Positions 1 through 9,105 of a stretch of DNA of 36,285 nt are shown piece after piece. A program made the translations under genes and the position numbers. A model generated the notes under the pieces. It saw nothing but the letters and a program-made list of their open reading frames with translations, had not been told where the DNA came from and made no database searches. Source of the DNA: Verrucomicrobiota bacterium (lineage in GTDB: Bacteria; Verrucomicrobiota; Verrucomicrobiia; Verrucomicrobiales; DEV007); contig JAHDFZ010000005.1 in NCBI GenBank assembly GCA_020627905.1, positions 1 to 36,285 of the forward strand, in the 5' to 3' direction. The first letter of the stretch is position 1; each line of letters begins with the position of its first letter.

Positions 1-3000
1 AAACGAAAGTAGCAGTGCCAGTGAAATCTGGATCAGGGGTAAACTCCGGAAGACCGGTGGTAGCATTGACACTCACACTCCCATTGGTCGCCTGGTCGGC
101 TCCAATGACTGTGAGGGTATCCCCCTCCAGGTCGAAATCGTTCGGGGTTACCGCAACAGGACTCGTTGTATCCTCATCGATCGTTATGGTATCGTCAGCA
201 GCTGTCGGTGGATCATTCTGGTTGGATACATTGATCGTGACCGTCGCCTCGTCAGTCCCGCCGTTCCCATCACTGATGGTATAAACAAAAGTCGCTGTCC
301 CAGTAAAATCTGCATCTGGCGTAAACTCCGGAAGCCCGGAAACCCCACCAATGGCTACCGTTCCATTAACCGCCTGATCAGCCCCGATGACTGTGAGGGA
401 ATCGCCGTCCAAGTCCGTGTCATTCAGCTCCAGACCGATGATCGGCGTCGTTGAGTCCTCGTCTACGGTAACAGTATCGTCGGCAGCGACCGGTGGATCA
501 TTTTGATTCGCGACATTCACCGTCACTGTCGCCTCATCTGTGCCTCCATTCCCGTCACTCACCGTGTAGACGAAAGTCGCTGTGCCTGTAAAATCAGCAT
601 CCGGGGTAAACTCGGGAAGACCTGTGGTGACATTGATAGCTACCGTGCCGTTTATCGCCTGATCAGCTCCGATGACGGTCAGGACATCCCCATCGACATC
701 CAGGTCATTCGGCGTGACTGCAATCGCTGTCGTCGTATCTTCATCGATCGTCACCGCATCATCAGCAGCTACTGGCGGATCATTCTGATTGCTTACGTTA
801 ATAGTAACCGTAGCCTCATCCGTCCCGCCATTGCCGTCACTAACCGTGTAAACAAATGTAGCCGTCCCCGTAAAATCAGGATCAGGAGTGAATTCCGGAA
901 GACCAGTAGTAGCGTTAATGACCACCGTCCCATTTGTCACCTGGTCGGCACCAATGACCGTGAGGGTGTCTCCATCGACGTCAGAATCATTTGGACGAAC
1001 GCTGATCGGCGTTGTCGTATCCTCATCGATCGTAAACGCGTCGTCGACAGCCACGGGTGGATCGTTCTGATTAGCGACGTTTATCGTCACTGTCGCCTCA
1101 TCGGTGCCGCCATTACCATCACTGACTGTGTAAACGAATGTAGCCGTCCCTGTGAAATCGGGATCCGGGGTAAATTCGGGCAGTCCGGTCGTCCCGTTAA
1201 TCGACACTGTCCCATTTGTTGCCTGATCAGCTCCGATAACGGTCAGTGCATCCCCATCCACATCCGTATCATTCGGCGCGACTGAGATAGGTGTCACAGT
1301 GTCTTCATCGATGGTTACCATATCATCCACGGCAACCGGCGCATCGTTCTGATTCACAAAGTTGACAGTCGCTGTCGCCTCGTCTGTGCCGCCGTTTCCA
1401 TCGCTGATGGTATAGACAAAGGTGGCTACTCCCGTGAAATCAGGATCAGGGGTAAACTCCGGCAAGCCAGTTGTCGCACTGATCGCCACAATCCCATTGG
1501 TCGCCTGATCGGCTCCAATGACGGTCAGCGTATCTCCATCAACGTCAGTATCATTGACAGTCACCGCAACAGAGGTCGTCGTATCCTCATCAATCGTCAC
1601 CGTATCGTTCACGGCAATCGGGGGATCGTTTTCGTTGACCACATTGACCGTAACCGTGGCCTCATCCGCGCCCCCGTTTCCATCACTGATGGTATAGACA
1701 AAGGTCGCCGTTCCGGTAAAGTCTGCATCAGGAGTAAATTCCGGAAGCCCCGTGGCTGGGTCGAAAGTGACAGTTCCGTTGACTCCCTGATCAGCACCAA
1801 TGACAGTTAGAGCATCCCCGTCGATATCGATATCGTTCGGGATGACATCTACAAGAGTCGGTGTGTCCTCTGTGATGGTAAGCAGGTCGTCAGCTGCCAC
1901 AGGATCATCATTCACATTAGCGACATTGACAGTCACGATTGCCGTATCCTGGCCTCCGTTCCCATCACTGACTGTGTAAACGAAAGTAGCTACACCGGTA
2001 AAGTCAGCATCTGGTGTGAACTCAGGCAACCTAGTAACCGGGTCAATCGTCACCGCACCGTTAACAGCTTGGTCAGCACCAACCACGGTCAGAGAATCGC
2101 CATCCACATCGCTATCATTGGTCAGAACCAGCAGAACGCTCGTTGTATCCTCATCAATAGTCACGACATCGTCCGAAGCAACCGGCACATCGTTGTCATT
2201 CGTGACGTCGATGGTCACCGTCGCTTCATCCTGCCCTCCGTTGCCATCGCTAAGGGTGTAAACAAAAGTCGCGACTCCGGTAAAATCGGCATTAGGCGTG
2301 AAGATCGGCTGCCCTGAAGCAGGATCGACAGAGACGCCTCCATTAACCGCCTGGTCAGCACCGATCACCGTCAGGGCATCGCCATCGATATCGCTGTCAT
2401 TCGGCAGCACTGAGATGACCGTAGGCGTATCCTCCACCACCGTTGCGCTGTCATCACTCGCCACTGGTCGATCGTTAGTATTGGCAACATTCACTGTCAC
2501 GGTAGCCTCATCCAGACCACCATTCCCATCGCTCACTGTGTAGACAAATGTCGCCGTGCCGGTGAAGTCTGGATCCGGGGTGAACTCCGGTTGCCCCGTG
2601 GCAGGATCGATGGACACCGTGCCATTGACGGCCTGGTCGACGCCGACAACTGTCAGCGGATCGCCATCTACATCACTATCGTTCGAAAGCACATTGACAG
2701 GAATCGGCGCATCCTCTGTGCCTGAAACGACCTCCTCCTGTGCCACCGGAGCATCGTTTTCATTGATCACATCAATCGTCACAGTTGCCTCATCCTGGCC
2801 ACCGTTGCCATCACTCACTGTGTAGACAAAGGTAGCGGTCCCGGTGAAATCAGCATCGGGAGTGAAAAGAGGTTGCCCAGTAGTGGGATCGATAACCACA
2901 GAACCATTCACGGCCTGGTCAGCGCCTACTACCGTGAGAGTATCGCCATCGACATCACTATCATTCGCGAAAACCGTTATCAGACTCGGCGTGTCCTCGG

Positions 3001-4144
3001 TGATTGTGCGGGTATCGTCCTCTGCGATCGGAAGATCATTCGTGTTCGCCACATCTATGAAAGCAGTCGCCTCAGACTGAGAGCCATTGCCATCGCTGAT
3101 CGTGTAAACAAAGGTAGCCGTCCCCGTGAAGTCAGGATCCGGGGCAAAAACCGGAAGCCCCGTAACAGCGTCAATCATGACGCTACCGTTCACAGCCTGG
3201 TCAGCTCCGATCACGGTCAGGCTGTCCCCGTCGACATCGCTGTCATTGAGCAGCACATCAATCGGGGAAGGCGTATCTTCGTCAATCTCCACCGAGTCGT
3301 CAGCCGCCACAGGAGCATCGTTTTCGTTTGTCACGTTTACCGTGACCGTTGCTTCATCAATTCCTCCATTCCCATCGCTCACCGTGTAGACAAAGGTAGC
3401 TGTCCCTGTGAAGTCGGCATCCGGAGTAAATTCAGGCTGGCCCGTGATCGGATCGATCGTGACACTCCCGTTAACACCCTGACCGACTCCTATGACAGTC
3501 AAGGGGTCACCTTCTGTATCACTGTCATTTCCCAGGACCGGAATGACGGATGAAACGTCTTCCAAGATGGTTGCCGTATCATCTTCAGCCACAGGCAAAT
3601 CGTTCAGGTCCGCTACCGTCACGGTGACGGTAGCTTCATCCAGGCCACCATTCCCGTCACTCACCGTGTAAACAAAGGTCGCCGTTCCCGTGAAGTTCGG
3701 ATCAGGCGAGAACTCCGGCTGACCTGTCACCGGATCGATTGCCACCGTGCCATTCGTCGCCTGATCAGCACCGATGACTGTCAAAGCATCCCCATCCACA
3801 TCGCTGTCATTCGCGAGAACATCGATCAGGGTCGGCTTATCCTCGTCGATCACAGGATTGTCCGGCGCTGCCAGAGGCGCGTCATTCTCATTGATGACAT
3901 CTATGGTAACCGTTTCGACATCCACCCCGCCGTTGCCATCGCTAACGGTGTAAACAAAGGTCGCTGTGCCTGTGAAATCGGAGTTTGGGGTGAAAACTGG
4001 CAATCCGGATGCAGGATTTATCACCACATTTCCATTTGTGACCTGATCGGCACCGACCACCGTCAGGAGATCGCCATCAGCGTCAGTGTCGTTAGCAAGG
4101 ACATCAACGAGCACCGAGCTATCTTCCACGATCGTCACAATATC
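1..4144 (-). repeat. In-frame 282-bp (94-codon) tandem repeat array
   Basis: The TFVYT anchor (plus-strand tgtaaaca or tgtagaca) falls at 4231, 3949, 3667, 3385, 3103, 2821, 2539, 2257, 1975, 1693, 1411, 1129, 847 and 565. That is thirteen consecutive intervals of exactly 282 bp. The next anchor is at 280, an interval of 285 caused by one extra residue (IIGLELNDTD). The array continues off the left edge. Units are clearly diverged at the DNA level but almost free of length change. Units nearer the window edge (below about 1850) are more alike (NQNDPPVA, DEDTTTP) than those nearer the N-terminus. Confidence 0.93.
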
Positions 4145-5452
4145 AGCCCCGGCCTCCGGGGGATCATTCTCCCCCTCGATAGTAACGGTGACAGTGGCTG
4201 TATCAGTCCCGCCGTTGCCGTCGCTGATCGTGTAGACAAAAGAATCCGTGCCGGTAGCATTCGGATCGGGGGTGTAGGTGAATTCGTCGGTAGCCGGGTC
4301 ATAGGTCACCGTGCCGGATTCCGGGTCAGTCAGGCCGATTACCGAGAGGGTATCACCATCAATGTCAGAAATTAGCCCCGCAAGAGGTAGGATCAGTTCA
4401 CCGTCTTCTGTCAGCACTCCTTCATCATCGAGCGCGTTCGGCATGTCATTGAGGCCCTGCACAACAATCTCAACCGTTGCTGTAGCAGTCTGTCCGCTGG
4501 GGTCCTCAATTTCGTAGTCAAAGGAAACGGTCTGCGAGTCACCAACCCCAAGCGCCGCGCTGGAAGCTGCCGGCTGGAAAAGTAGTTCACCATCCGCTGT
4601 AAGAGTGGCCTGCCCACCATCCGGCAACAGGACAGGCTGATTCTCGATTAACGGAATACGAGTTCCCTCGAAAACCAGCGCTGTAACCTGCGCATTCCTC
4701 AACTGGCTGCCCGTGTCGTTTCCGATGAGATCGATGAGCACCGCTTGCCCCTGATTGGTGGAGGCCCGATCCAGAACGGCTGCCAGCGTATCTGCCGGAA
4801 AGTCCGGAAACCGATCCCCCAGGCTCTGCTGAACCCCTGACGGCAAGGTCAGCGGAGTATCCTGAGCTGACGCGAAATCGATGTATCGGACAGCTGAGAA
4901 GCGCATCAGGGTATATCCACCACCCGCTCCACCGGCACCGTCTCGACCTCCCGTGACAAACCCCAATCCAGAAGCTGCACGACCTAAGTCCACATCAGCC
5001 GGCCATTCAGACCTTCCAGCATCTTCAGCGACAAATTGCTCAGCAGCTGTTGTTGGGATGTCTAGCTCGGAGATCCTGATGATCTCATCGCTGCCGATGA
5101 CTGGAGAAACGGCCCCAGCCTCTTCCCGCTGAGAATGCACGATCGTTTTGCCTGAGAGATCCGCGTAGATGATGTCATCTACCTCCTGCTCACCAGGCTC
5201 GCCCTGCTCCGCAAAAAGGGTCGCCCCAAGCCCTGCGTCAGCATAAAAGTCCTTGAAGCGGATGGTTAAGCCCGCATCGGTCGTCGCGATGAGGTCCTGC
5301 GACTCCTGCGTTAGATCGACAATGACAGGTTCTCCTGAAACGGTCAGGATTTCGAAAGACTGTTCTCCCTCGACTGGGATCACCATATCACCATCGATCG
5401 CCTCCTTACGGACGACGTTATCAGCACTGGTGATTTTGACGAATAAATCCAT
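1..5452 (-). CDS. Giant tandem-95-type cadherin/Ig-like repeat surface protein (3' end outside window)
   Basis: This minus-strand frame is open from an ATG at 5452 to the left edge, giving 1,817 complete codons and no stop. The ORF track omits it for that reason. The N-terminus (MDLFVKITSADN) has no signal peptide. Residues about 1-100 carry a hydrophobic/acidic segment (VIVDLTQESQDLIATTDAG, then RFKDFYAD) that resembles the prefix domain of BapA/LapF-like proteins exported by type I secretion; this is inference. A Gly-rich stretch (GGRDGAGGAGGGY) follows, then a linker of roughly 200 residues, one divergent domain, and fifteen repeats (the last one partial) with the cores VDGDxLTVIGADQ and TFVYTVSDGNGG. 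The Asp-rich DxDxDGD loops suggest Ca2+ binding. NCBI names such proteins 'tandem-95 repeat protein' (Cadherin_5/Big_9-like). The likely role is adhesion or biofilm formation. No ABC/HlyD export genes are visible here. There is no Shine-Dalgarno at the start. Confidence 0.9.
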   Translation of the reverse strand, partial: MDLFVKITSADNVVRKEAIDGDMVIPVEGEQSFEILTVSGEPVIVDLTQESQDLIATTDAGLTIRFKDFYADAGLGATLFAEQGEPGEQEVDDIIYADLSGKTIVHSQREEAGAVSPVIGSDEIIRISELDIPTTAAEQFVAEDAGRSEWPADVDLGRAASGLGFVTGGRDGAGGAGGGYTLMRFSAVRYIDFASAQDTPLTLPSGVQQSLGDRFPDFPADTLAAVLDRASTNQGQAVLIDLIGNDTGSQLRNAQVTALVFEGTRIPLIENQPVLLPDGGQATLTADGELLFQPAASSAALGVGDSQTVSFDYEIEDPSGQTATATVEIVVQGLNDMPNALDDEGVLTEDGELILPLAGLISDIDGDTLSVIGLTDPESGTVTYDPATDEFTYTPDPNATGTDSFVYTISDGNGGTDTATVTVTIEGENDPPEAGADIVTIVEDSSVLVDVLANDTDADGDLLTVVGADQVTNGNVVINPASGLPVFTPNSDFTGTATFVYTVSDGNGGVDVETVTIDVINENDAPLAAPDNPVIDEDKPTLIDVLANDSDVDGDALTVIGADQATNGTVAIDPVTGQPEFSPDPNFTGTATFVYTVSDGNGGLDEATVTVTVADLNDLPVAEDDTATILEDVSSVIPVLGNDSDTEGDPLTVIGVGQGVNGSVTIDPITGQPEFTPDADFTGTATFVYTVSDGNGGIDEATVTVNVTNENDAPVAADDSVEIDEDTPSPIDVLLNDSDVDGDSLTVIGADQAVNGSVMIDAVTGLPVFAPDPDFTGTATFVYTISDGNGSQSEATAFIDVANTNDLPIAEDDTRTITEDTPSLITVFANDSDVDGDTLTVVGADQAVNGSVVIDPTTGQPLFTPDADFTGTATFVYTVSDGNGGQDEATVTIDVINENDAPVAQEEVVSGTEDAPIPVNVLSNDSDVDGDPLTVVGVDQAVNGTVSIDPATGQPEFTPDPDFTGTATFVYTVSDGNGGLDEATVTVNVANTNDRPVASDDSATVVEDTPTVISVLPNDSDIDGDALTVIGADQAVNGGVSVDPASGQPIFTPNADFTGVATFVYTLSDGNGGQDEATVTIDVTNDNDVPVASDDVVTIDEDTTSVLLVLTNDSDVDGDSLTVVGADQAVNGAVTIDPVTRLPEFTPDADFTGVATFVYTVSDGNGGQDTAIVTVNVANVNDDPVAADDLLTITEDTPTLVDVIPNDIDIDGDALTVIGADQGVNGTVTFDPATGLPEFTPDADFTGTATFVYTISDGNGGADEATVTVNVVNENDPPIAVNDTVTIDEDTTTSVAVTVNDTDVDGDTLTVIGADQATNGIVAISATTGLPEFTPDPDFTGVATFVYTISDGNGGTDEATATVNFVNQNDAPVAVDDMVTIDEDTVTPISVAPNDTDVDGDALTVIGADQATNGTVSINGTTGLPEFTPDPDFTGTATFVYTVSDGNGGTDEATVTINVANQNDPPVAVDDAFTIDEDTTTPISVRPNDSDVDGDTLTVIGADQVTNGTVVINATTGLPEFTPDPDFTGTATFVYTVSDGNGGTDEATVTINVSNQNDPPVAADDAVTIDEDTTTAIAVTPNDLDVDGDVLTVIGADQAINGTVAINVTTGLPEFTPDADFTGTATFVYTVSDGNGGTDEATVTVNVANQNDPPVAADDTVTVDEDSTTPIIGLELNDTDLDGDSLTVIGADQAVNGTVAIGGVSGLPEFTPDADFTGTATFVYTISDGNGGTDEATVTINVSNQNDPPTAADDTITIDEDTTSPVAVTPNDFDLEGDTLTVIGADQATNGSVSVNATTGLPEFTPDPDFTGTATFV

Positions 5453-5509
5453 TTTTTAGAGAAAGAGGGCCTACCAAAATAGGACAAAGACTGGTCACCA
5501 AAAAGGCAC

Positions 5510-5542
5510 AAAAAACCGGCAAGATGGCGCAATCGCGCCATC
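5510..5542 (-). terminator. Candidate intrinsic terminator after the metallophosphoesterase gene
   Basis: On the minus strand a perfect 8-bp stem, GATGGCGC-GATT-GCGCCATC, lies 12 bp past the stop at 5554. It is followed by TTGCCGG and a run of six T. The seven bases between stem and T-run make it imperfect. It also separates the upstream gene from the giant repeat-protein gene that begins at 5452. Confidence 0.5.
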
Positions 5543-5553
5543 CCAAAAACCAG

Positions 5554-6303
5554 TCAAACAACAGGCAGCACAGCTTTGGGGTGGCATGCCCAGGTCCTTT
5601 GCACGGAATAGGCAGCGCAATCTGCCACCGCCCCACCTGACGACCATTGCGTAAACGCCGGCATGACCCAGTTTGTGACAGCTTTCCCCGACACAGAACC
5701 TGTCCGTTCGAGCAGTGCCGGGACGGATGACCGCGTGCCCGCTCCATCATCCAATCGCACGGCTGGATGAATGTGCCCCTGCACCGTATGGATTCGCTCA
5801 GAGGTCGAGTCCTCAACAGCTTCAATGAGAGGCGTCAGTCGGTCACCGTGAAAAAAGATCCATTCCTCAGAATCCGCTCGTTCAGAGTGTGTCTCCACCC
5901 ACGTCATCTCCTCGACTGAAGCCAGCTTCCGGTCATGATTTCCCCTAACATAGATGGTTTGAGGAACGAGCACGCTGAGCCGGGAGAGAATTTCGCGGGT
6001 CTCCCGCACGGAAGCCGCTCCATCGGCGATATCGCCGCAAAGAATGAGTCGCTCGGGCTGATATTTGCGCAGGAGAGCCACCATCGTTGCCTCGACTTGT
6101 TCATCTCCCCAATCAGGCCAAAGGCCACCCAGTTCCTGACGCCGCCTCGCATAGCCAAGGTGCAGGTCTGCCACCGCTAACCAGCCCTGTCCGGCATGCC
6201 AGAGAGCACGGTGACCGTCTAAAGAAACGCCCGGACTGACTTCGAGAGAAGCAGCCTCGGGAATCGAGGGAACTTCGGTTGATTTTTTGTCCGTCCGCTT
6301 CAT
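5554..6303 (-). CDS. Calcineurin-like metallophosphoesterase, PdeM-like
   Basis: About 249 residues from ATG 6303; the track's longer form begins at TTG 6315. The metallophosphoesterase motifs appear in order: VADLHLGYARR (D-x-H), LILCGDIADG (GD), VRGNHD (GNHD), FFHGD and GHIHP. The ADLHLG...GHxHP arrangement and the size match the DNA-ligase-associated endonuclease/phosphoesterase family PdeM (known family). No ligase, Lhr helicase or Lhr-associated exonuclease lies nearby, so the DNA-repair assignment is tentative. The gene diverges from lysS across about 80 bp. It would be a cytoplasmic dinuclear-metal enzyme. The general family is secure and the subfamily is moderate. Confidence 0.8.
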   Translation of the reverse strand: MKRTDKKSTEVPSIPEAASLEVSPGVSLDGHRALWHAGQGWLAVADLHLGYARRRQELGGLWPDWGDEQVEATMVALLRKYQPERLILCGDIADGAASVRETREILSRLSVLVPQTIYVRGNHDRKLASVEEMTWVETHSERADSEEWIFFHGDRLTPLIEAVEDSTSERIHTVQGHIHPAVRLDDGAGTRSSVPALLERTGSVSGKAVTNWVMPAFTQWSSGGAVADCAAYSVQRTWACHPKAVLPVV

Positions 6304-6382
6304 TCTAGGGCGCAAATTACAGCGAGAACGCCTACGGCAGAAAGCCGCAGCCCGAAACGCCTTTTTCCCTCAGATAAACAAG
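6304..6382. promoter_or_regulatory. Short divergent intergenic region, metallophosphoesterase / lysS
   Basis: About 79 bp separate two divergent starts and must hold the promoters for both genes unless these overlap the coding sequences. I see no convincing -35/-10 pair and no Shine-Dalgarno before the lysS ATG (cagataaacaag). Only the layout supports this entry. Confidence 0.35.
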
Positions 6383-7867
6383 ATGCCAGAAAACACGGAA
6401 CCGGTAGAACAGCAGGAAGATCTCAGTGAACTGTTACGCGTCCGCCGCGAAAAACTCGATGCCCTCACGGAGCTCGGCGTAGATGCTTTCGGAGGCAAAT
6501 TCGAGACGACGCATGAGCCTGCTGCCCTGAGAGCCGATTTCGCAGAGGAGCAGTCTGTCCGCATCGCAGGGCGCATCACAGCCCTTCGTGATATGGGTAA
6601 GTCGAACTTCCTCGATCTCTCCAGCATCCATGGTCGCATCCAGGTTTTTGTGAACCAGAAAGCGATCGGAGACGACCAGTGGGCTGCCTACAAGCAGCTG
6701 GACATCGGTGACTGGATCGGAGTGGAGGGCGAGACCTTCACGACAAAAGTTGGCGAGCCCTCCGTGAAGGCCCTCAAGGTGACAGTCCTCTCCAAATCCC
6801 TGCGCCCCCTACCATCCAAGTGGCATGGAGTGGTCGATCCCGAGATCAAATATCGCCAGAGGTATCTCGATCTCGTTTCCAACGAGCGCTCACGTGAGGT
6901 CTTCCTCCTCCGCGCAAAGATGATTTCCGAGATGCGCCGGTATCTGGAGCAGCGCGGCTTTCTGGAAGTCGAGACTCCTATGCTCCAGGATGTCCCCGGG
7001 GGAGCAGCGGCGCAACCTTTCGAGACCTATCACAATGCCCTCGGAATGGACCTCTACATGAGGATCGCCCCCGAGCTTTACCTGAAACGCCTTCTCGTCG
7101 GCGGTTTCGATAAAGTCTTTGAGCTGAATCGTAACTTCCGCAACGAGGGCATCAGCCGCCGCCACAACCCGGAGTTCACCATGCTGGAGGCTTACTGGGC
7201 CTATGCAGACTTCGAGCAGATGGCCGACCTTGTGGAGTCGATGATCTGTCATCTGGCGGAAACCTATTGTGGTGGCCTGAAGATTGACCACAAGAATGCT
7301 GAGGGTGAGGTGACAAAAACGATCAATCTCAGCCGCCCATGGAGAAGAGCGCCCTACAAAGAGCTGGTAGCCGAGGCTGCGGGCGATGACTGGTGGACTC
7401 TCTCTATCGACGAAAAGAAGGCGCGCTGTGGAGAGCTGAAAGTGGAGATTTCCCCTGAGATGGAGGAACATGAAATTTCTCAGCAAGTCTTCGAAAAACT
7501 TGTCGAGGAGAAGGCAATCGATCCGATTTTTGTCACTCACGTCTCGAAAGAACTCGTGCCGCTGGCTAAGCAGAATGCCGAGGATGAGAGCGTTGTCGAC
7601 GTCTACGAACTCATCATCAATGGCGCCGAGATATCCCCGGGATACTCTGAGCTGAATGACCCCATCATCCAGCGTCAGCGCCTGGAGGAGCAGGCTGGAG
7701 AAGAGGTGCAGAAGATCGACGAGGACTTCCTGCAGGCTCTCGAATATGGAATGCCGCCGGCTGGTGGGATCGGAATCGGGATCGACCGCCTCATCATGAT
7801 GCTGACCGGCGCGGAATCGATCCGCGATGTCGTTCTCTTCCCTCAGCTGAAGCGCAAAGATTCCTAG
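6383..7867 (+). CDS. lysS: Lysyl-tRNA synthetase, class II
   Basis: This enzyme charges tRNA(Lys) with lysine in the cytoplasm. The start is placed at ATG 6383 (MPENTEPVEQQEDL), giving 494 residues, the usual length. The track's 526-residue form adds an unlikely Arg-rich leader that runs into the divergent gene. An N-terminal OB-fold anticodon-binding domain (VRIAGRITALRDMGKSNFLD) is followed by the class II catalytic core. Motif 2 is FRNEGISRRHNPEFTMLEA and motif 3 is GIGIGIDRLIMMLTG, with the family ending RDVVLFPQLK. The downstream exonuclease gene begins 20 bp after the stop, so the two are probably co-transcribed. All expected motifs are intact. Confidence 0.97.
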   Translation: MPENTEPVEQQEDLSELLRVRREKLDALTELGVDAFGGKFETTHEPAALRADFAEEQSVRIAGRITALRDMGKSNFLDLSSIHGRIQVFVNQKAIGDDQWAAYKQLDIGDWIGVEGETFTTKVGEPSVKALKVTVLSKSLRPLPSKWHGVVDPEIKYRQRYLDLVSNERSREVFLLRAKMISEMRRYLEQRGFLEVETPMLQDVPGGAAAQPFETYHNALGMDLYMRIAPELYLKRLLVGGFDKVFELNRNFRNEGISRRHNPEFTMLEAYWAYADFEQMADLVESMICHLAETYCGGLKIDHKNAEGEVTKTINLSRPWRRAPYKELVAEAAGDDWWTLSIDEKKARCGELKVEISPEMEEHEISQQVFEKLVEEKAIDPIFVTHVSKELVPLAKQNAEDESVVDVYELIINGAEISPGYSELNDPIIQRQRLEEQAGEEVQKIDEDFLQALEYGMPPAGGIGIGIDRLIMMLTGAESIRDVVLFPQLKRKDS

Positions 7868-7887
7868 CCATTCAGAGAGCCTCGTTT

Positions 7888-8436
7888 ATGCCGAAAAACT
7901 ACGTCTACTTCGACCTTGAGACTCAGCGCTCTGCGAATGACGTGGGCGGCTGGAACAACAAAGCTGACATGAAAATGTCGGTCGGAGTGACCTTCAGCAC
8001 GGCCGACAACGCCTACCATATTTACGATGAGGGCAATGTGCAGGAACTCATCGACGAGCTGCTGGAGGCAGATGTCGTCGTTGGCTTTAACCACATCTAT
8101 TTCGACTACGAGGTACTGATGGGCTACACCATCCTCGATCTGAAAGAGCAGACGACGAATCTCGATCTCATGCTCGATCTGGAGAAGGAAGTGGGGCACC
8201 GCCCGAAGCTGGATGCCGTATCGGCGGAAACTCTTGGCACTGGTAAAACGGCTGTCGGCACAGATGCCATCAAATGGTGGCAGGAGGGGCGCATCATGGA
8301 TATCGCCGAATACTGCTGTTTCGACGTGAAAGTAACCAAACTGGTCCACGAGATCGGCGCGAAATACAACCGCGTGAAATACAAGAATCGATACAACCAG
8401 ATCCTCGACGTTCCCGTGCCCTGGGAACTCAGCTAG
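7888..8436 (+). CDS. Small DEDDy-type 3'-5' exonuclease (DnaQ/PolB-like RNase H fold)
   Basis: 182 residues. The three exonuclease motifs are visible: ExoI YFDLETQ (Asp and Glu), ExoII GFNHIYFDYEVL (Asp), and ExoIII YCCFDVKVT, which fits the Y-x3-D signature of the DEDDy group. The protein is only the exonuclease domain, with no polymerase or helicase attached. It is likely a metal-dependent nuclease acting on RNA or DNA ends, but the substrate is unknown. It lies 20 bp after lysS and 20 bp before the YbjN gene on the same strand, which suggests a three-gene transcript. An alternative name would be predicted RNase H-like nuclease (YprB-type domain). Confidence 0.75.
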   Translation: MPKNYVYFDLETQRSANDVGGWNNKADMKMSVGVTFSTADNAYHIYDEGNVQELIDELLEADVVVGFNHIYFDYEVLMGYTILDLKEQTTNLDLMLDLEKEVGHRPKLDAVSAETLGTGKTAVGTDAIKWWQEGRIMDIAEYCCFDVKVTKLVHEIGAKYNRVKYKNRYNQILDVPVPWELS

Positions 8437-8456
8437 CGTCACTTCACCCAGCCTCT

Positions 8457-8972
8457 ATGACACCGACATCTCCTCTCTACGATTCTGTGGTCGATCTCTT
8501 TCAGAGGGAAGGCTGGCAGTTCGCCCCCGTAGAGGGGCGCGAAATCATCCGCTGCGGTTTCGAGGCGCAGCACACGCGCGTCAACATCCACCTGCAGGTC
8601 TTCGCTCCCATGCAGGCTCTCTCTGTGGTGTCTGAGTCTGACTGGAAGAGCGCAGATCAGAAGAAGCGCGTGAAACTGGCCGAGCTGGCAATGCGGGTGA
8701 ATCGCGAGCTGACAGTCGGCAATTTCGAGATGGACTGGGAGCAGGGACAGCTTGTCTTCCGAGTAACGAACCTTTTTCCAGAGGGAAATGTTTCCCTCAG
8801 CATCATTAAAGGAATGGTGCATACCGTCATCTCTGAGATGGACCGGATCGCCGCGATCGAGAGCCAGATCCATCAGGCAGAAGGGACCGACCTGCTGCGC
8901 CTGAACCTCCCGATCCTACTCTCTCGGGAGGACCTGCTGCCACCCGTTCCGGACCAGGAGCAGCCGTCCTGA
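8457..8972 (+). CDS. YbjN-domain protein
   Basis: 171 residues from ATG 8457 (MTPTSPLYDSVVDLF). The track's longer 8274 start runs through the upstream gene in another frame and is rejected. The pattern (FQREGWQFAPVEG, VNIHLQVFAP, MRVNRELTVGNFEMD, a C-terminal helix with VISEMDRIAAIESQI) fits the YbjN/type III secretion chaperone-like fold, found in many small regulatory or chaperone proteins of unclear role. The C-terminus has a Pro/Gln/Glu-rich tail. Last gene of the lysS run; a structured non-coding stretch follows. Confidence 0.65.
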   Translation: MTPTSPLYDSVVDLFQREGWQFAPVEGREIIRCGFEAQHTRVNIHLQVFAPMQALSVVSESDWKSADQKKRVKLAELAMRVNRELTVGNFEMDWEQGQLVFRVTNLFPEGNVSLSIIKGMVHTVISEMDRIAAIESQIHQAEGTDLLRLNLPILLSREDLLPPVPDQEQPS

Positions 8973-9003
8973 GAGGGGTTCCGTAGGGTTGAGCACTCTG
9001 TTA

Positions 9004-9069
9004 CGATCAAGAATTGGCGCCGATGCGGTTTGATGTCTGGGGTTACCAGGAACCCGATTCTCTTGATCG
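9004..9069. repeat. Inverted repeat between converging genes
   Basis: Perfect 8-bp arms CGATCAAG (9004-9011) and CTTGATCG (9062-9069) enclose about 50 nt, which hold a smaller gggtt/aaccc hairpin. The arms also sit in an imperfect direct repeat (gatcaagaattggcgcc versus gatcggaattgacgcc). It lies in the gap between the ends of the YbjN gene and the membrane-protein gene, so a transcript-end or repeat-element role is possible. No T-run follows. Confidence 0.35.
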
Positions 9070-9105
9070 GAATTGACGCCGCAAGCTGGCACACACGGCC
9101 TGTGG

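Noticed and set aside
15-3553. Many plus-strand ORFs of 60-260 codons across the first 3.6 kb
   Set aside because: They recur every 282 bp and are antisense shadows of the repeat array; their sequences repeat the same low-complexity text (for example TVASSxPPLPSLTV).
6890-7540. 216-codon minus-strand ORF
   Set aside because: It is antisense to lysS and shows no family motif.
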